Below the pieces are notes generated by a model, which was not told where the DNA came from, did not search any database, and saw only the letters and a list, made by a program, of their open reading frames with translations. A stretch of DNA of 64,000 nucleotides from an uncultured Acidimicrobiales bacterium. GTDB lineage: Bacteria; Actinomycetota; Acidimicrobiia; Acidimicrobiales; Bin134. Position 1 is the stretch's first letter. Every line of letters starts with the position of its first letter. Location of the stretch: the NCBI GenBank assembly GCA_951813325.1, contig OX638350.1, positions 1 to 64,000 of the forward strand, read 5' to 3'. Position numbers and translations under genes: made by a program. This document shows, piece by piece, positions 1 to 8,764 of this stretch.

Positions 1-1864
1 GCTCGGCGGGCAGCCGGTCGGCCACCACGATGACCGGCTGGCAGGCCTTGGCCAGTGCCTCATAGGCCGGCTTGGGCCACCGCTGCCAGTCGAGCAGCGC
101 AGTGGACACCGCGGGGTGGGAGTCGGCGAAGAAGTGGTGGCAGAAACCGCCCGCGGGCCGGTACTTGAGCCGTCTCAGCGCCTCGACATGCCGCCGCACC
201 AGCATGGCCTGGTAGGCCCAAGCCGCCTCTTGCCACTCCTCCAGGGTGGTGTGGTCGCGGGGCGGGATGTGGCGGTTCATGGCCGTGGCGTCCAGGCCGT
301 GCTCGCGGGCCAAACCGGCCCAGTCCAAGTCGGGCCACGTCTCCGGGCAGAGCAGCGGCAGCTCCTTGGGCGGGGACTGGGCGCCGAATTGGGAGACGAA
401 TCGAACCGCCCGGGGCCAGCGGGCCGCGAACTGCTCCAGATCCCGCTCGGCTCCCTCCTTCCAGCCCAGCCAGAGATGGGTGTCGGTCCCGTCCAGGCGG
501 GGAAGATGGGGGAGCACACCGGAATAGGCCACCACCGGACGGGTGGGGTCTCGCCGCTCGAGATCACGCTTGATGCTCCGGTCCAGCACCGACAGGTTCC
601 AACTCGGCCGCTGGTGAGAGGCCAGGCGCCGGGCCACGCCCAAAGGACTCTCGCTCGTTCCGTTGGCGCTGTCGCCCAAGGGGTCGACATGGCCGCACCA
701 CAGCATCACGCTGGGGTGGGCGCCGACTGCGCCGACAGCTGCTCGGGCACAGTCGGTGGCTGTATTCCGGCTGCCCTGGGGGAACGGCCCGATGAGGGGG
801 AGATCCTGCCAGATCAACATTCCGGCCTGGTCGGCCGCGTCATACAACGCAGGCGGGGCCACATGGCCGAACACCCGGATCAGGTTCAGCCCTGCCTCTT
901 TGGCCAGCTCCACGTCGCGGCGCAGGCCGGCTTCTTCCACCTCCGCCCACCAGGGGGAGGCCGGACCGAAGCTGGTTCCCTTTAGGAACATCCGCACGCC
1001 GTTGATCGAGAACTGCCACCGGTTCATCTCCACCGTTCGCAGCCCAGTGCGCACTCTCCGGCGGTCGCTCAAGCCGCCCTGGGTGGTGCCCACCTCCACG
1101 GTGACGTCGTAGCGGGGCTGATCCCCGAGTTGGTGGGGCCACCACCGGCGGGGCTCGGGCACGGTCACCCGCCACTCCACATGGTTGAGGCCGGCGGCCA
1201 GCACATGATCGTCGGTGTGCTCCACTTCGCCCACCGAGGTATGGAGTCGCACCAGACCCGCCCGGGAGGCGTCCAAATCGGCCTGCAAGGCCACCACCGC
1301 CCGGCGCTCGGACGCTCCGAAAGTGCCAATCCGCAGATCCAAGATGCGGACCTCGCCGGTGCTCTCGACTCTGACTGGGGCCCAAAGGCCGCCGGGGTTG
1401 CCCGGCGGCAGAAGCTCCGGTGCCTGCCCCAGCGAGCCGAGCATGTGGTCCGAGGAAATGTCGGAAGATCGTGTCGGGCACGACAGCTCCATGGCCAGGA
1501 GGTGTTCCCGCCGACCGGCCATGGCCTTGGTCACATCGAACTGGTGGGCCATGAAGTAGCCCTCCACGTCGCCCAAATAGTTTCCGTTCAACCACACGTC
1601 GGCCTGGTACAACACCCCCTCGAACACCAGCCACCGCCGCTCACCTGCCGCGGGAGGCTGCTGGTTGAACCGGTGCCGATAGCGCACCGAGGTAGCCTCG
1701 CCCAGTTCTGCCACCTGCCCCCAATGCCCCGGCACGGCGACGGAAGCCCAGTCAGAGTCGTCAAACCCGTCATCAGGAAACCCCAGCAAGGCCCCGCCAC
1801 CAAGAGCCGCAACCCACTTCCCACCCAACTCCACTGTCCCAAATCTATTTCCACCCCCATTCAA
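1..1864 (-). CDS. GH2 beta-mannosidase-like protein, catalytic residues lost (partial)
   Basis: Reading from a TTG near 1864 the frame stays open to the window edge (about 620 residues), so the C-terminus is missing. The N-terminus resembles the sugar-binding jelly-roll of family GH2 (LGGKW, then FDDSDWASVAVPGHW). The middle has the TIM-barrel signature of beta-mannosidases (INGVRMFLKG, GLNLIRVFGH, LYDAADQAGMLIWQD). The acid/base motif, normally WCGNNE, reads WCGHVD (Asp at about residue 394, codon 683-685). The nucleophile motif, normally SEFG, reads SQFG (Gln at about residue 492, codon 389-391). Classical retaining hydrolysis is therefore unlikely and a carbohydrate-binding or scaffold role is inferred. 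No strong ribosome binding site was seen, so the start is uncertain. It is divergent from the MoxR gene. Confidence 0.8.
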   Translation of the reverse strand, partial: MNGGGNRFGTVELGGKWVAALGGGALLGFPDDGFDDSDWASVAVPGHWGQVAELGEATSVRYRHRFNQQPPAAGERRWLVFEGVLYQADVWLNGNYLGDVEGYFMAHQFDVTKAMAGRREHLLAMELSCPTRSSDISSDHMLGSLGQAPELLPPGNPGGLWAPVRVESTGEVRILDLRIGTFGASERRAVVALQADLDASRAGLVRLHTSVGEVEHTDDHVLAAGLNHVEWRVTVPEPRRWWPHQLGDQPRYDVTVEVGTTQGGLSDRRRVRTGLRTVEMNRWQFSINGVRMFLKGTSFGPASPWWAEVEEAGLRRDVELAKEAGLNLIRVFGHVAPPALYDAADQAGMLIWQDLPLIGPFPQGSRNTATDCARAAVGAVGAHPSVMLWCGHVDPLGDSANGTSESPLGVARRLASHQRPSWNLSVLDRSIKRDLERRDPTRPVVAYSGVLPHLPRLDGTDTHLWLGWKEGAERDLEQFAARWPRAVRFVSQFGAQSPPKELPLLCPETWPDLDWAGLAREHGLDATAMNRHIPPRDHTTLEEWQEAAWAYQAMLVRRHVEALRRLKYRPAGGFCHHFFADSHPAVSTALLDWQRWPKPAYEALAKACQPVIVVADRLPAE

Positions 1865-1984
1865 AAGAACAAGGAGTTTGAGCCCAGGGGAGGCGGGGCG
1901 CCGCCCCACCGGGGGATGGCGTGTCGATTTTCCGCCGCGTGACCGCTAACCCGCTGATCAGCAGGTCGGCTAGGTTTCACTCCT

Positions 1985-3394
1985 ATGTCACAACCCTCCA
2001 CCCTCGGCGAGCTCAAAGCCGCCGGCTGGCAGTCGGTGCCGGTCAAGCACGAGATCCGCCGCAACGCCATAAGCCGAATCCGAGCCGGCGAAGACCTGTT
2101 CCCCGGCATTTGGGGCTATGACGACACCGTCATCCCCCAACTGGAGACCGCTCTATTGGCCGGGCACGACGTGATCTTCTTGGGAGAGCGGGGCCAGGCC
2201 AAGACCCGGTTGATCCGGCTGGTGCTCGATCTGCTGGACGAGTGGATCCCCATTGTGGCCGGCTCCGAAGTGAACGACGACCCTGGCAATCCCGTGTCCA
2301 AGCACGCCAAAGACCTGATCGCCGCCGAGGGTGACAGCACCCCGCTGGCCTGGGTCCACCGCAGCGAGCGCTACGGGGAGAAGCTGGCCACCCCCGACAC
2401 CTCCATTGCCGATCTGATCGGCGAGGTCGATCCCATCAAGGTGGCCGAGGGCCGCTACCTGTCCGACGAGCTCACCATCCACTACGGCTTGGTGCCCCGC
2501 ACCAACCGGGGAGTCTTCGCCATCAACGAGCTGCCCGATCTGGCCGAGCGCATCCAGGTGGGGCTGCTCAACGTGCTGGAGGAGCGGGACGTGCAGATCC
2601 GGGGCCACAAGATCCGCCTGCCCCTCGACATCTTGTTGTTCGCCTCGGCCAACCCCGAGGACTACACCAACCGGGGCCGCATCATCACCCCGTTGAAGGA
2701 CCGCTTCGGCGCCCAGATCCGCACCCACTATCCGACCGACGTCGACATCGAGATGGACATCACCGAGCAGGAGGCAGTGATGCCCGAGGCCGATGTGCCG
2801 GTGGTCATGCCCGACTTTATGGGAGAAGTGCTGGTGTATCTCAGTTTCTTGGCCCGACAGAGCCCGCACATCAATCAGCGCTCAGGAGTGTCGGTGCGGT
2901 TGACCGTTTCCAACTACGAGACCCTGGCCGCGGCCGCCATCCGACGGGCGCTTCGCACCGGCGAGGCCACCGCCGTCCCCCGGGTGACCGACTTGGACGC
3001 GCTCGACCCGTCTACTTTGGGCAAGATCGAGATTGAGACCATCGACGACGGCCGAGATGGCGAGATCGTGGGAACCCTTCGCAAGGAGGCCGTCCGCCAG
3101 GCCTTCAAAGACGCAGTCGACCACGAGCAGCAGCAGGAGGTGGTCGAGGCCTTCGAAGAGGGCCGGGTGGTCAACGCGGGAGACGACATCTCCTCAACCG
3201 ACTATGCCGCCCTCGTTGACGAGGTGCCCGCCTTCGCCAGCGCGCTGGCCGCGTTGGGATACGAGCCGGGCGATCTGGAGAATCCCGCGTTGGTGGCCAG
3301 CGGAATCGAGTTTGTGCTTGAGGGCCTCCACCTCTCCAAACGCCTCAACAAGGAATCCTTGGCCGGCGCCGCCGTCTACCGGGGCAGGATCTAG
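1985..3394 (+). CDS. MoxR-family AAA+ ATPase (magnesium-chelatase ChlI-like)
   Basis: A 469-residue AAA+ protein. The Walker A-like loop GERGQAKT begins near residue 67. Further on are the ChlI/MoxR features: GLVPRTNRGVFAINELPDL (Walker B region), the LLNVLEERDVQIRG segment and a sensor-like ASANPEDYTNRG. MoxR ATPases are chaperone-like remodelling motors that usually work with a VWA-domain partner; that partner is very probably the 4641-6740 product. The start ATG follows a GH2-like gene on the other strand. The stop TAG overlaps the stop of the converging GH1-like gene within a CTAG tetranucleotide (3391-3394). Substrate unknown. Confidence 0.9.
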   Translation: MSQPSTLGELKAAGWQSVPVKHEIRRNAISRIRAGEDLFPGIWGYDDTVIPQLETALLAGHDVIFLGERGQAKTRLIRLVLDLLDEWIPIVAGSEVNDDPGNPVSKHAKDLIAAEGDSTPLAWVHRSERYGEKLATPDTSIADLIGEVDPIKVAEGRYLSDELTIHYGLVPRTNRGVFAINELPDLAERIQVGLLNVLEERDVQIRGHKIRLPLDILLFASANPEDYTNRGRIITPLKDRFGAQIRTHYPTDVDIEMDITEQEAVMPEADVPVVMPDFMGEVLVYLSFLARQSPHINQRSGVSVRLTVSNYETLAAAAIRRALRTGEATAVPRVTDLDALDPSTLGKIEIETIDDGRDGEIVGTLRKEAVRQAFKDAVDHEQQQEVVEAFEEGRVVNAGDDISSTDYAALVDEVPAFASALAALGYEPGDLENPALVASGIEFVLEGLHLSKRLNKESLAGAAVYRGRI

Positions 3395-4617
3395 CTGGCA
3401 TCTATTCCCCGGATGCGGTCCCGCAGGGTGAAGGCGGCGTCTTTGGGGTTGCGGTCTCGGTCGAACAGACCGCGGGCGGTTGACCGGCCCAATAGCCAGC
3501 TGTAGCCGTCCACCGCGGTGTCGGCGAAGAAACTCACCACGTTGATGCCGTCGGACCTCGCGGCCTCCACGTGATCCAGCGTCCGGGCCAAGAGCTGGTC
3601 GCGCCACGTTTCGTCGGTGGTGAACACGCCGGTACCGGCTACGGCCAGCGGCTTATCTCCCAGCATGTCGGCCAGGCGGGCCAACGCCCGGGCCAGTTCC
3701 TCGGGCTCGGGGGCCAATCCAGAGTCGTCGCATCGGGCCGTGGGTGGGTACGGGCCTAGGTGGCCTTGGCGATCAACCGATACCGGTACGTCGAAGCACA
3801 CTCCCACCACGTCGAGCGCCTCCCGGAACTCCTCGCGGGCGACAGTCGGGCGATCGGGCACGGTGATCTCTCCGTCGGTCAGCGCCGAGACCCAGCTCTG
3901 CCACAGAAGGCGGTCCCACCATCCCTGCCAGCCGAGGGTGTCGGACCGCTGGTCGGCTGCGAACAGGGTGTGGAGACCGAACACTCCCATCACCGGCTGG
4001 CTTCCGCTGCGGAGCAGCCGGCAGGCCTCGAACATGGCCTCTAGACCGTGCTGGGCGGCCTCCAGGCCGGCGGACGGATTGCGTCTTCCGGGTGGACGCT
4101 GGCCCAAGATGCGGCTGCGGACTGCCCAGCCCACCGGATCTTCTACTGGCACCCACCCCGCTACCCGGTCGGAGAACCACTCGCCGCACCGGTCCACCCA
4201 CCGGGCCCACCTCAGGGTCCGCCCCTGCCGGGTGCTCCAGCCGCCTTCGTCGTCGGCAAACCAACCCGGCAGGGTGGTGTTCTGCAACACCAGCCAGGTG
4301 CGCAATCCGGCGTCGCGGGCTGCGGCGAGCATGTCCAGATACCGGTCGACGGCGTCGTGGTCCAGCTTGTCGGGCTCGGGCTCGACCCGAGCCCATTCCA
4401 CCGGAAGCCGGCATTGTGTGAACCCCCAGTCGGCCAACATCTCGAGGTCGGCCCGGAAGTCGATGCCGAAGCCGTTCCCCTCGCCTGACCGGGGGGCACG
4501 AACTTCCCGCTCCCACACCGACCAGTCCGCGGCGGGGGCCACTCCCTCCAGTGCTACTGAGTCTGCGGTCCACCCCCAGGCAAATTCGCCGCTCCCGGTA
4601 TCGCTGCTGCTTCCCAC
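3391..4617 (-). CDS. GH1-like TIM-barrel protein with both catalytic glutamates lost
   Basis: About 408 residues with the overall GH1 (beta-glucosidase) pattern: FRADLEMLADWGFTQCRLPVEW, then NTTLPGWFADDEGGW, and a C-terminal ARGLFDRDRNPKDAA region. The acid/base motif TxNEP is replaced by PVEDP (Asp near residue 160, codon 4138-4140). The nucleophile motif ITENG is replaced by VAGTG (Gly near residue 328, codon 3634-3636). The His of the usual HWDLP segment is Asn. The fold is probably kept and hydrolysis lost (inference). GTG 4617 is preferred because an upstream extension to 4797 would run antisense through the start of the VWA gene; this leaves 23 bp between divergent starts. Confidence 0.78.
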   Translation of the reverse strand: MGSSSDTGSGEFAWGWTADSVALEGVAPAADWSVWEREVRAPRSGEGNGFGIDFRADLEMLADWGFTQCRLPVEWARVEPEPDKLDHDAVDRYLDMLAAARDAGLRTWLVLQNTTLPGWFADDEGGWSTRQGRTLRWARWVDRCGEWFSDRVAGWVPVEDPVGWAVRSRILGQRPPGRRNPSAGLEAAQHGLEAMFEACRLLRSGSQPVMGVFGLHTLFAADQRSDTLGWQGWWDRLLWQSWVSALTDGEITVPDRPTVAREEFREALDVVGVCFDVPVSVDRQGHLGPYPPTARCDDSGLAPEPEELARALARLADMLGDKPLAVAGTGVFTTDETWRDQLLARTLDHVEAARSDGINVVSFFADTAVDGYSWLLGRSTARGLFDRDRNPKDAAFTLRDRIRGIDAS

Positions 4618-4640
4618 TTCGTTCAGAGTAGGTTGGCGGG

Positions 4641-6740
4641 ATGCTTCGGAGATGGCGAAGAGGCCGCCGCGGGTCAGCTCACCGGGTGGCCTACTCCCGC
4701 TGGGACGGCACCCAGACCGGGTTCGACTTCTCCACCTCAGATTTGTTCTCCCAGATGAACGACGACCTGCTCTACCACGGCGACGTGAACGCCGCACTTA
4801 GGCGGCTACTCCAACAGGGATTCGAGGTCGACGGCCAGCAGGTTCAGGGCCTGCGGGAGATGATGGAGCAGCTTCGCCGCAAGCGCCAGGAGCGATTGGA
4901 ACAGCACGACTTGGGCGGGGTGTACGACGACATCGCCCAGGAGCTGCGCGATGTGGTGGACATGGAGCGCGATGCGCTGGACGATCTGGCCGCCGAAGCG
5001 GCCGAATCGGGGGACGAGCGCCGGGCCGCCATCACTGAGGAGACCGTGGACCAGCGCCGCTTCCAGCTCGACATGCTGCCTCCTGATCTGGCCGGACAGA
5101 TCAAAGAACTGGAGAACTACCAGTTCACTTCATCGGAGGCCCAGCAGCGTTTTGACGACTTGGTGGAGCAGCTCCGCCAACAGCTCATGCAGAACTACGT
5201 CAACCAGATGACCGACGGGATGAACAACCTCTCCCCCGAGGACCTGGCCCGGGCCAAGGACATGATGGCCGAGCTGAACAGCCTGCTGGAGAAGCGCCAG
5301 ATGGCCGACGAACAGCTACCCGCCGACATCGACGATCCAGGCGAGCGCAACCGGATGCTGGACGAGCGCCTCCAATCCGACTTCGACAGCTTCATGGAGC
5401 GCTTCGGCGATTTTTTTCCGGAGAATCCTCGGACGCTGAGCGAGCTGCTGGAGGTCATGGCCCGGCGTATGGCGGCTATGTCGGCCATGATGGCGTCGAT
5501 GACGCCCGAGCAGCGGGCGCAGCTCCAGGGTCTGGCCGAGCAGCTGTTGCAGGATATGGACCTGCGCTGGCAGGTGGATCAGCTATCCCAGAACCTCCAA
5601 GCCATGTTCCCCGACGCCGGCTGGGACCAGTCGTACGACTTCAGCGGGGCCGATCCCCTGGACTTCGCATCAGCCGCCCAGATGATGCAAGAGCTGGGCG
5701 ACTTGGACCAGCTCGACAATCTCTTGAGGTCGGCCAACAATCCCGGAGCGCTGGCCGAGGTGGACATCGACCGGGCTCGAGAGCTGCTGGGCGACGAGGC
5801 GGCCCAAAGCCTCGAGCAGATGGCCGATCTGGCCAAGCTGCTGGAAGAGGCCGGATTGATCGAAAACCGGGAGGGCCGTTTGGAGCTCACTCCCCGGGCC
5901 ATTCGCCAGATCGGCCAGAACGCCCTGTCAGACCTATTCAAGAAGCTCCAACAAGACCGGTTTGGCCAGCACACCATGGAGCTGTTCGGCGGTGGCCACG
6001 AGCGGGAATACCACACCAAGCCCTATGAGTTTGGTGACCCCTTCAATTTGGACATCGAGCGGACCATCCGCAACGCCATCCAGCGAACCGGGGGCGGCAC
6101 ACCGGTGGAGCTGACGCCGGATGACTTCGAGGTGGAGCGCACCGAGAACATCGTGCGGTCGTCCACGGTGTTGATGCTCGACCTTTCACTGTCGATGCCG
6201 ATGAGGGACAACTTCTTGCCGGCCAAGAAAGTGGCCATGGCCCTTCACTCCCTAATCAGCTCGCAGTACCCCCGGGACTTCTTGGGCATCGTGGGCTTCA
6301 GCGAGGTCGCCCGAGAGGTGAAACCCGAGCAGCTGCCCGAGGTGTCATGGGACTTTGTGTACGGCACCAACATGCAGCACGGGTTCATGCTGGCCCGCCA
6401 GATGCTGGCCCGCCACAGCGGCACCAAGCAGATCATCATGGTCACCGACGGCGAGCCCACCGCCCATGTGGACGAGGACGGACGGCCCTTCTTCTCCTAC
6501 CCGCCAGCGAGGGCCACCGTGGAGAAGACCCTGGAGCAGGTCATGCGGGCCACTCGTGAGGGCATTCGCATCAACACGTTCATGCTGGACGCCACCTCCT
6601 ACCTCACCAACTTCATCGAGCAGATATCCAAGATGAACGGCGGTCGGGCCTTCTTCACCACCCCAGAGACCCTGGGCGACTACGTCCTAGTCGATTTCGT
6701 GGAGCACAAGCGCAAATTGCTGGGCGGTCGCCGCCACTGA
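4641..6740 (+). CDS. VWA-domain protein, predicted MoxR partner
   Basis: A 699-residue protein. The N-terminal two thirds are Gln/Glu/Leu-rich and probably helical (many LLQQ, MEQLRRKRQERLEQ and DLAKLLEEAG segments). The C-terminal von Willebrand A domain has a metal-ion-dependent adhesion site DLSLS (Asp near residue 514), the conserved Thr in GTNMQHG and the Asp in MVTDGEPT. Such VWA proteins pair with MoxR ATPases, as in Mg-chelatase ChlD or CoxE-like systems. No signal peptide or membrane helix, so a cytoplasmic role is likely. The gene is separated from the MoxR gene only by the oppositely oriented GH1-like gene. A later GTG near 4686 is a possible alternative start. Confidence 0.85.
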   Translation: MLRRWRRGRRGSAHRVAYSRWDGTQTGFDFSTSDLFSQMNDDLLYHGDVNAALRRLLQQGFEVDGQQVQGLREMMEQLRRKRQERLEQHDLGGVYDDIAQELRDVVDMERDALDDLAAEAAESGDERRAAITEETVDQRRFQLDMLPPDLAGQIKELENYQFTSSEAQQRFDDLVEQLRQQLMQNYVNQMTDGMNNLSPEDLARAKDMMAELNSLLEKRQMADEQLPADIDDPGERNRMLDERLQSDFDSFMERFGDFFPENPRTLSELLEVMARRMAAMSAMMASMTPEQRAQLQGLAEQLLQDMDLRWQVDQLSQNLQAMFPDAGWDQSYDFSGADPLDFASAAQMMQELGDLDQLDNLLRSANNPGALAEVDIDRARELLGDEAAQSLEQMADLAKLLEEAGLIENREGRLELTPRAIRQIGQNALSDLFKKLQQDRFGQHTMELFGGGHEREYHTKPYEFGDPFNLDIERTIRNAIQRTGGGTPVELTPDDFEVERTENIVRSSTVLMLDLSLSMPMRDNFLPAKKVAMALHSLISSQYPRDFLGIVGFSEVAREVKPEQLPEVSWDFVYGTNMQHGFMLARQMLARHSGTKQIIMVTDGEPTAHVDEDGRPFFSYPPARATVEKTLEQVMRATREGIRINTFMLDATSYLTNFIEQISKMNGGRAFFTTPETLGDYVLVDFVEHKRKLLGGRRH

Positions 6741-6915
6741 GGCGGCCCCGGAGATTCCATTCGCGGGAGAAATTTCCTCTTGCGTTTGGCGCGTTTCCAT
6801 GTCAAGGTTACGTTGTTGAAATTACAAGCACGTTGTTTCCTATCCGAGGGCTGAGCAGGCCCGACGTCGAAGGCAACGGGCAAGGGGCGACACATTTCAT
6901 GTCCAGGAGGGCACT

Positions 6916-7233
6916 ATGAGACTCGTAGAGACAACTACGAAGCCGTCGCAAACAGGCGAGGATGGCCGGGCGTGGCAAGCTCTGGCCAACTGCCTGGGAG
7001 TGGACCCCGATCTGTTCTTCCCAGAGAGGGGGGCATCCACTCGTGAGGCCAAGGAGGTCTGCCGGGCCTGCGTGGTGCGCGAGGAGTGCCTGGAATACGC
7101 CATCGTGAACGGTGAGAAATTCGGGATCTGGGGCGGCATGAGCGAGCGGGAGCGGCGGCGGGTCCGCCGGGCCCGGGGACTCACCCGAGTGCGGGAACCG
7201 ATCACCGCGGTGGCCGACACCTCTGGGGCCTAG
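6916..7233 (+). CDS. WhiB-family iron-sulfur transcriptional regulator
   Basis: A 105-residue WhiB-like protein with four cluster-binding cysteines at C26, C49, C52 and C58 (C-x22-C-x2-C-x5-C), the FGIWGG turn and a basic C-terminal tail (RERRRVRRAR). WhiB proteins bind a 4Fe-4S cluster and act with sigma factors in Actinomycetota. A good AGGAGGG ribosome binding site lies just before ATG 6916. The 175-bp upstream region is comparatively AT-rich (for example TTGTTGAAATTACAAG) and probably holds the promoter, though no clear consensus was seen. A second WhiB gene lies 1.1 kb downstream on the other strand. Confidence 0.95.
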   Translation: MRLVETTTKPSQTGEDGRAWQALANCLGVDPDLFFPERGASTREAKEVCRACVVREECLEYAIVNGEKFGIWGGMSERERRRVRRARGLTRVREPITAVADTSGA

Positions 7234-7281
7234 TCTCCACCCTCTGACGCAAACAGAGCGGTTTCGGGGTAGCCTGAGTCC

Positions 7282-7461
7282 ATGAATCTCGGTGCAACGG
7301 AGTTGATCATCGTCTTGGTCATCTTGCTGGTGCTGTTCGGCGGGGCCAAGCTCCCCAAGCTGGCCCGCTCGCTGGGCCGAGCCCAAAAGGAGTTCAAGGA
7401 AGGCGTGACCGAGGGTTCGAAGGCCGAAGAGAATACCGACGAGAAGCCCAAAGACGCATAG
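7282..7461 (+). CDS. tatA: Sec-independent translocase subunit TatA/TatE
   Basis: A 59-residue protein. It has one N-terminal transmembrane helix (ELIIVLVILLVLFG), the family hinge GGAKLPKLARSLG and an amphipathic then acidic tail (EFKEG...EENTDEKPKDA). TatA forms the pore-like component of the twin-arginine pathway for folded proteins. Size and motif order match actinobacterial TatA. It stands alone here, with no tatB or tatC nearby, which is common. It lies 48 bp after the WhiB gene on the same strand. Confidence 0.92.
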   Translation: MNLGATELIIVLVILLVLFGGAKLPKLARSLGRAQKEFKEGVTEGSKAEENTDEKPKDA

Positions 7462-7473
7462 CATCACCCCTTG

Positions 7474-8313
7474 ATGTCTGTAGCCAATTCTGAAGAACTG
7501 GTCATGTCTTTGGCCACGATGTGCGTCAATCCGTTTGAGTTGACCTTTGATCAATTGGAATCGTCGCTGGTTGCGACGGCTGATGCGGGTTATACCGGCA
7601 TCAGCGTTTGGCCTTTCACCCTGGGAATGGCCGGCGTCGACGCTTCCTGGCTGGCTGACCGATTGGAAGAGCTTCAACTGACCCACCCCGTGGCTGAAGC
7701 GGCCTTCGGCTGGTTGAACTCTGATCGCGATGCGGCCGCCGCGGAGGTGGCCAATCTGAGCGAGTACGCCACCGCAGTGGGCAGCCGGGAACTGGTGGCG
7801 GTCACCATGGAATCCACCTTGCCTCCCATGGATGAAGTGGCCGCTTGCTTCAAAACCCTCTGTCAGGGCGCCGGCGATGCCGGGTTGCAGGTCAGCATGG
7901 AGTTCTTGCCCTGGACCGGCATCGCCGACCTGGCCACCGCGTGGGAGATCTTGCAGCGGGCCGACTGCGACAACAGCGGCATCATGGTCGACACGTGGCA
8001 CTGGTACCGCCAGCCCGGCGGTCCCAACCCCGACCTGCTGCGCCAAATCCCCTCAGAGAAGCTGCGGGTGGTTCAGCTCTGCGATGCCGTCGCCGAACTT
8101 CCAGACGACATGGACATAGCCACCGAGACCATGACCGCTCGTCTGCTTCCCGGCGAGGGCGCGGTCGACTTCGCTGAAGTCTTGGGCATCATCACCGGAT
8201 CCGGCGCCACCCCCATCTGGTTCCCCGAGGTCTTCAGCACCTCACTGGCCACGGCTGGCCCTCACACCATGGCGGCCCAAGTCTTGGCTGCCTCTCGCTC
8301 GGTGCTCGGCTAG
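7474..8313 (+). CDS. Sugar-phosphate isomerase/epimerase-like TIM-barrel protein
   Basis: About 280 residues of the AP-endonuclease-2/xylose-isomerase-like TIM-barrel superfamily. Support comes from the pattern AGYTGISVWPF at strand 2, EFLPWTG (a likely metal ligand Glu), MVDTWHW (metal ligands Asp/His region), VVQLCDA and LPGEGAVDFAEVL near the C-terminus. These enzymes act on sugars or inositol derivatives with a divalent metal; the substrate cannot be read from sequence. The start is uncertain: ATG 7474 follows tatA closely, but homology-like sequence begins at ATG 7504 (MSLATMCVNPFELTF). Confidence 0.8.
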   Translation: MSVANSEELVMSLATMCVNPFELTFDQLESSLVATADAGYTGISVWPFTLGMAGVDASWLADRLEELQLTHPVAEAAFGWLNSDRDAAAAEVANLSEYATAVGSRELVAVTMESTLPPMDEVAACFKTLCQGAGDAGLQVSMEFLPWTGIADLATAWEILQRADCDNSGIMVDTWHWYRQPGGPNPDLLRQIPSEKLRVVQLCDAVAELPDDMDIATETMTARLLPGEGAVDFAEVLGIITGSGATPIWFPEVFSTSLATAGPHTMAAQVLAASRSVLG

Positions 8314-8352
8314 CGCTGGACTATTACAGCTGGACCGTTGCGCGGGGTGCCG

Positions 8353-8577
8353 TCAAGCGGCAGCTCGGCGCATCAATCGGCGGCGCTGCCGTTCGGATCG
8401 GCCGCCCCACACCCCGTGCTTGATGCGGTTGCACAGTGCATAGGCGAGGCAGGCCTCTTGGACTAGGCACTCCTGGCAGATTCTCTTCGCCTTCTCCACC
8501 CCCAGGCCATCGCTGGGGAAGAAGACATCAGGCGACTCTTCGATGCATTTGCCGTAAGCCATCCAGCTCTCGCTCAT
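8353..8577 (-). CDS. WhiB-family iron-sulfur transcriptional regulator (short)
   Basis: A 74-residue WhiB-like protein with cysteines C11, C34, C37 and C43, the HGVWGG turn and a terminal QRRRLMRRAA basic patch. ATG 8577 is chosen because GGAGG lies six bases upstream of it, while a longer frame starting at 8607 has no such signal. It is shorter at both ends than the WhiB at 6916 and lacks an extended tail. It converges with the TIM-barrel gene. Confidence 0.93.
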   Translation of the reverse strand: MSESWMAYGKCIEESPDVFFPSDGLGVEKAKRICQECLVQEACLAYALCNRIKHGVWGGRSERQRRRLMRRAAA

Positions 8578-8764
8578 GGGACCTCCATTGGTTGCACGCC
8601 CCCGCATGTAAGACGCCCTACCTCAGCCAAAAGTTCCCTCAAGGGGAGGGAATTCAAGAGCTATCGGCTGTCCGGTCGTCCATCTTAGCGAGGAGGTGTG
8701 CATTCGGGATGTCGCCCCGATGCGGATAGACTGCCACGGCCCTATTTCCCACAGGAGCAACGCG

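Noticed and set aside
4618..4797. Upstream extension of the GH1-like gene to 4797.
   Set aside because: It would run antisense through the start of the VWA gene, encodes low-complexity Arg/Ser/Gly sequence, and the GH1-like pattern begins after GTG 4617.
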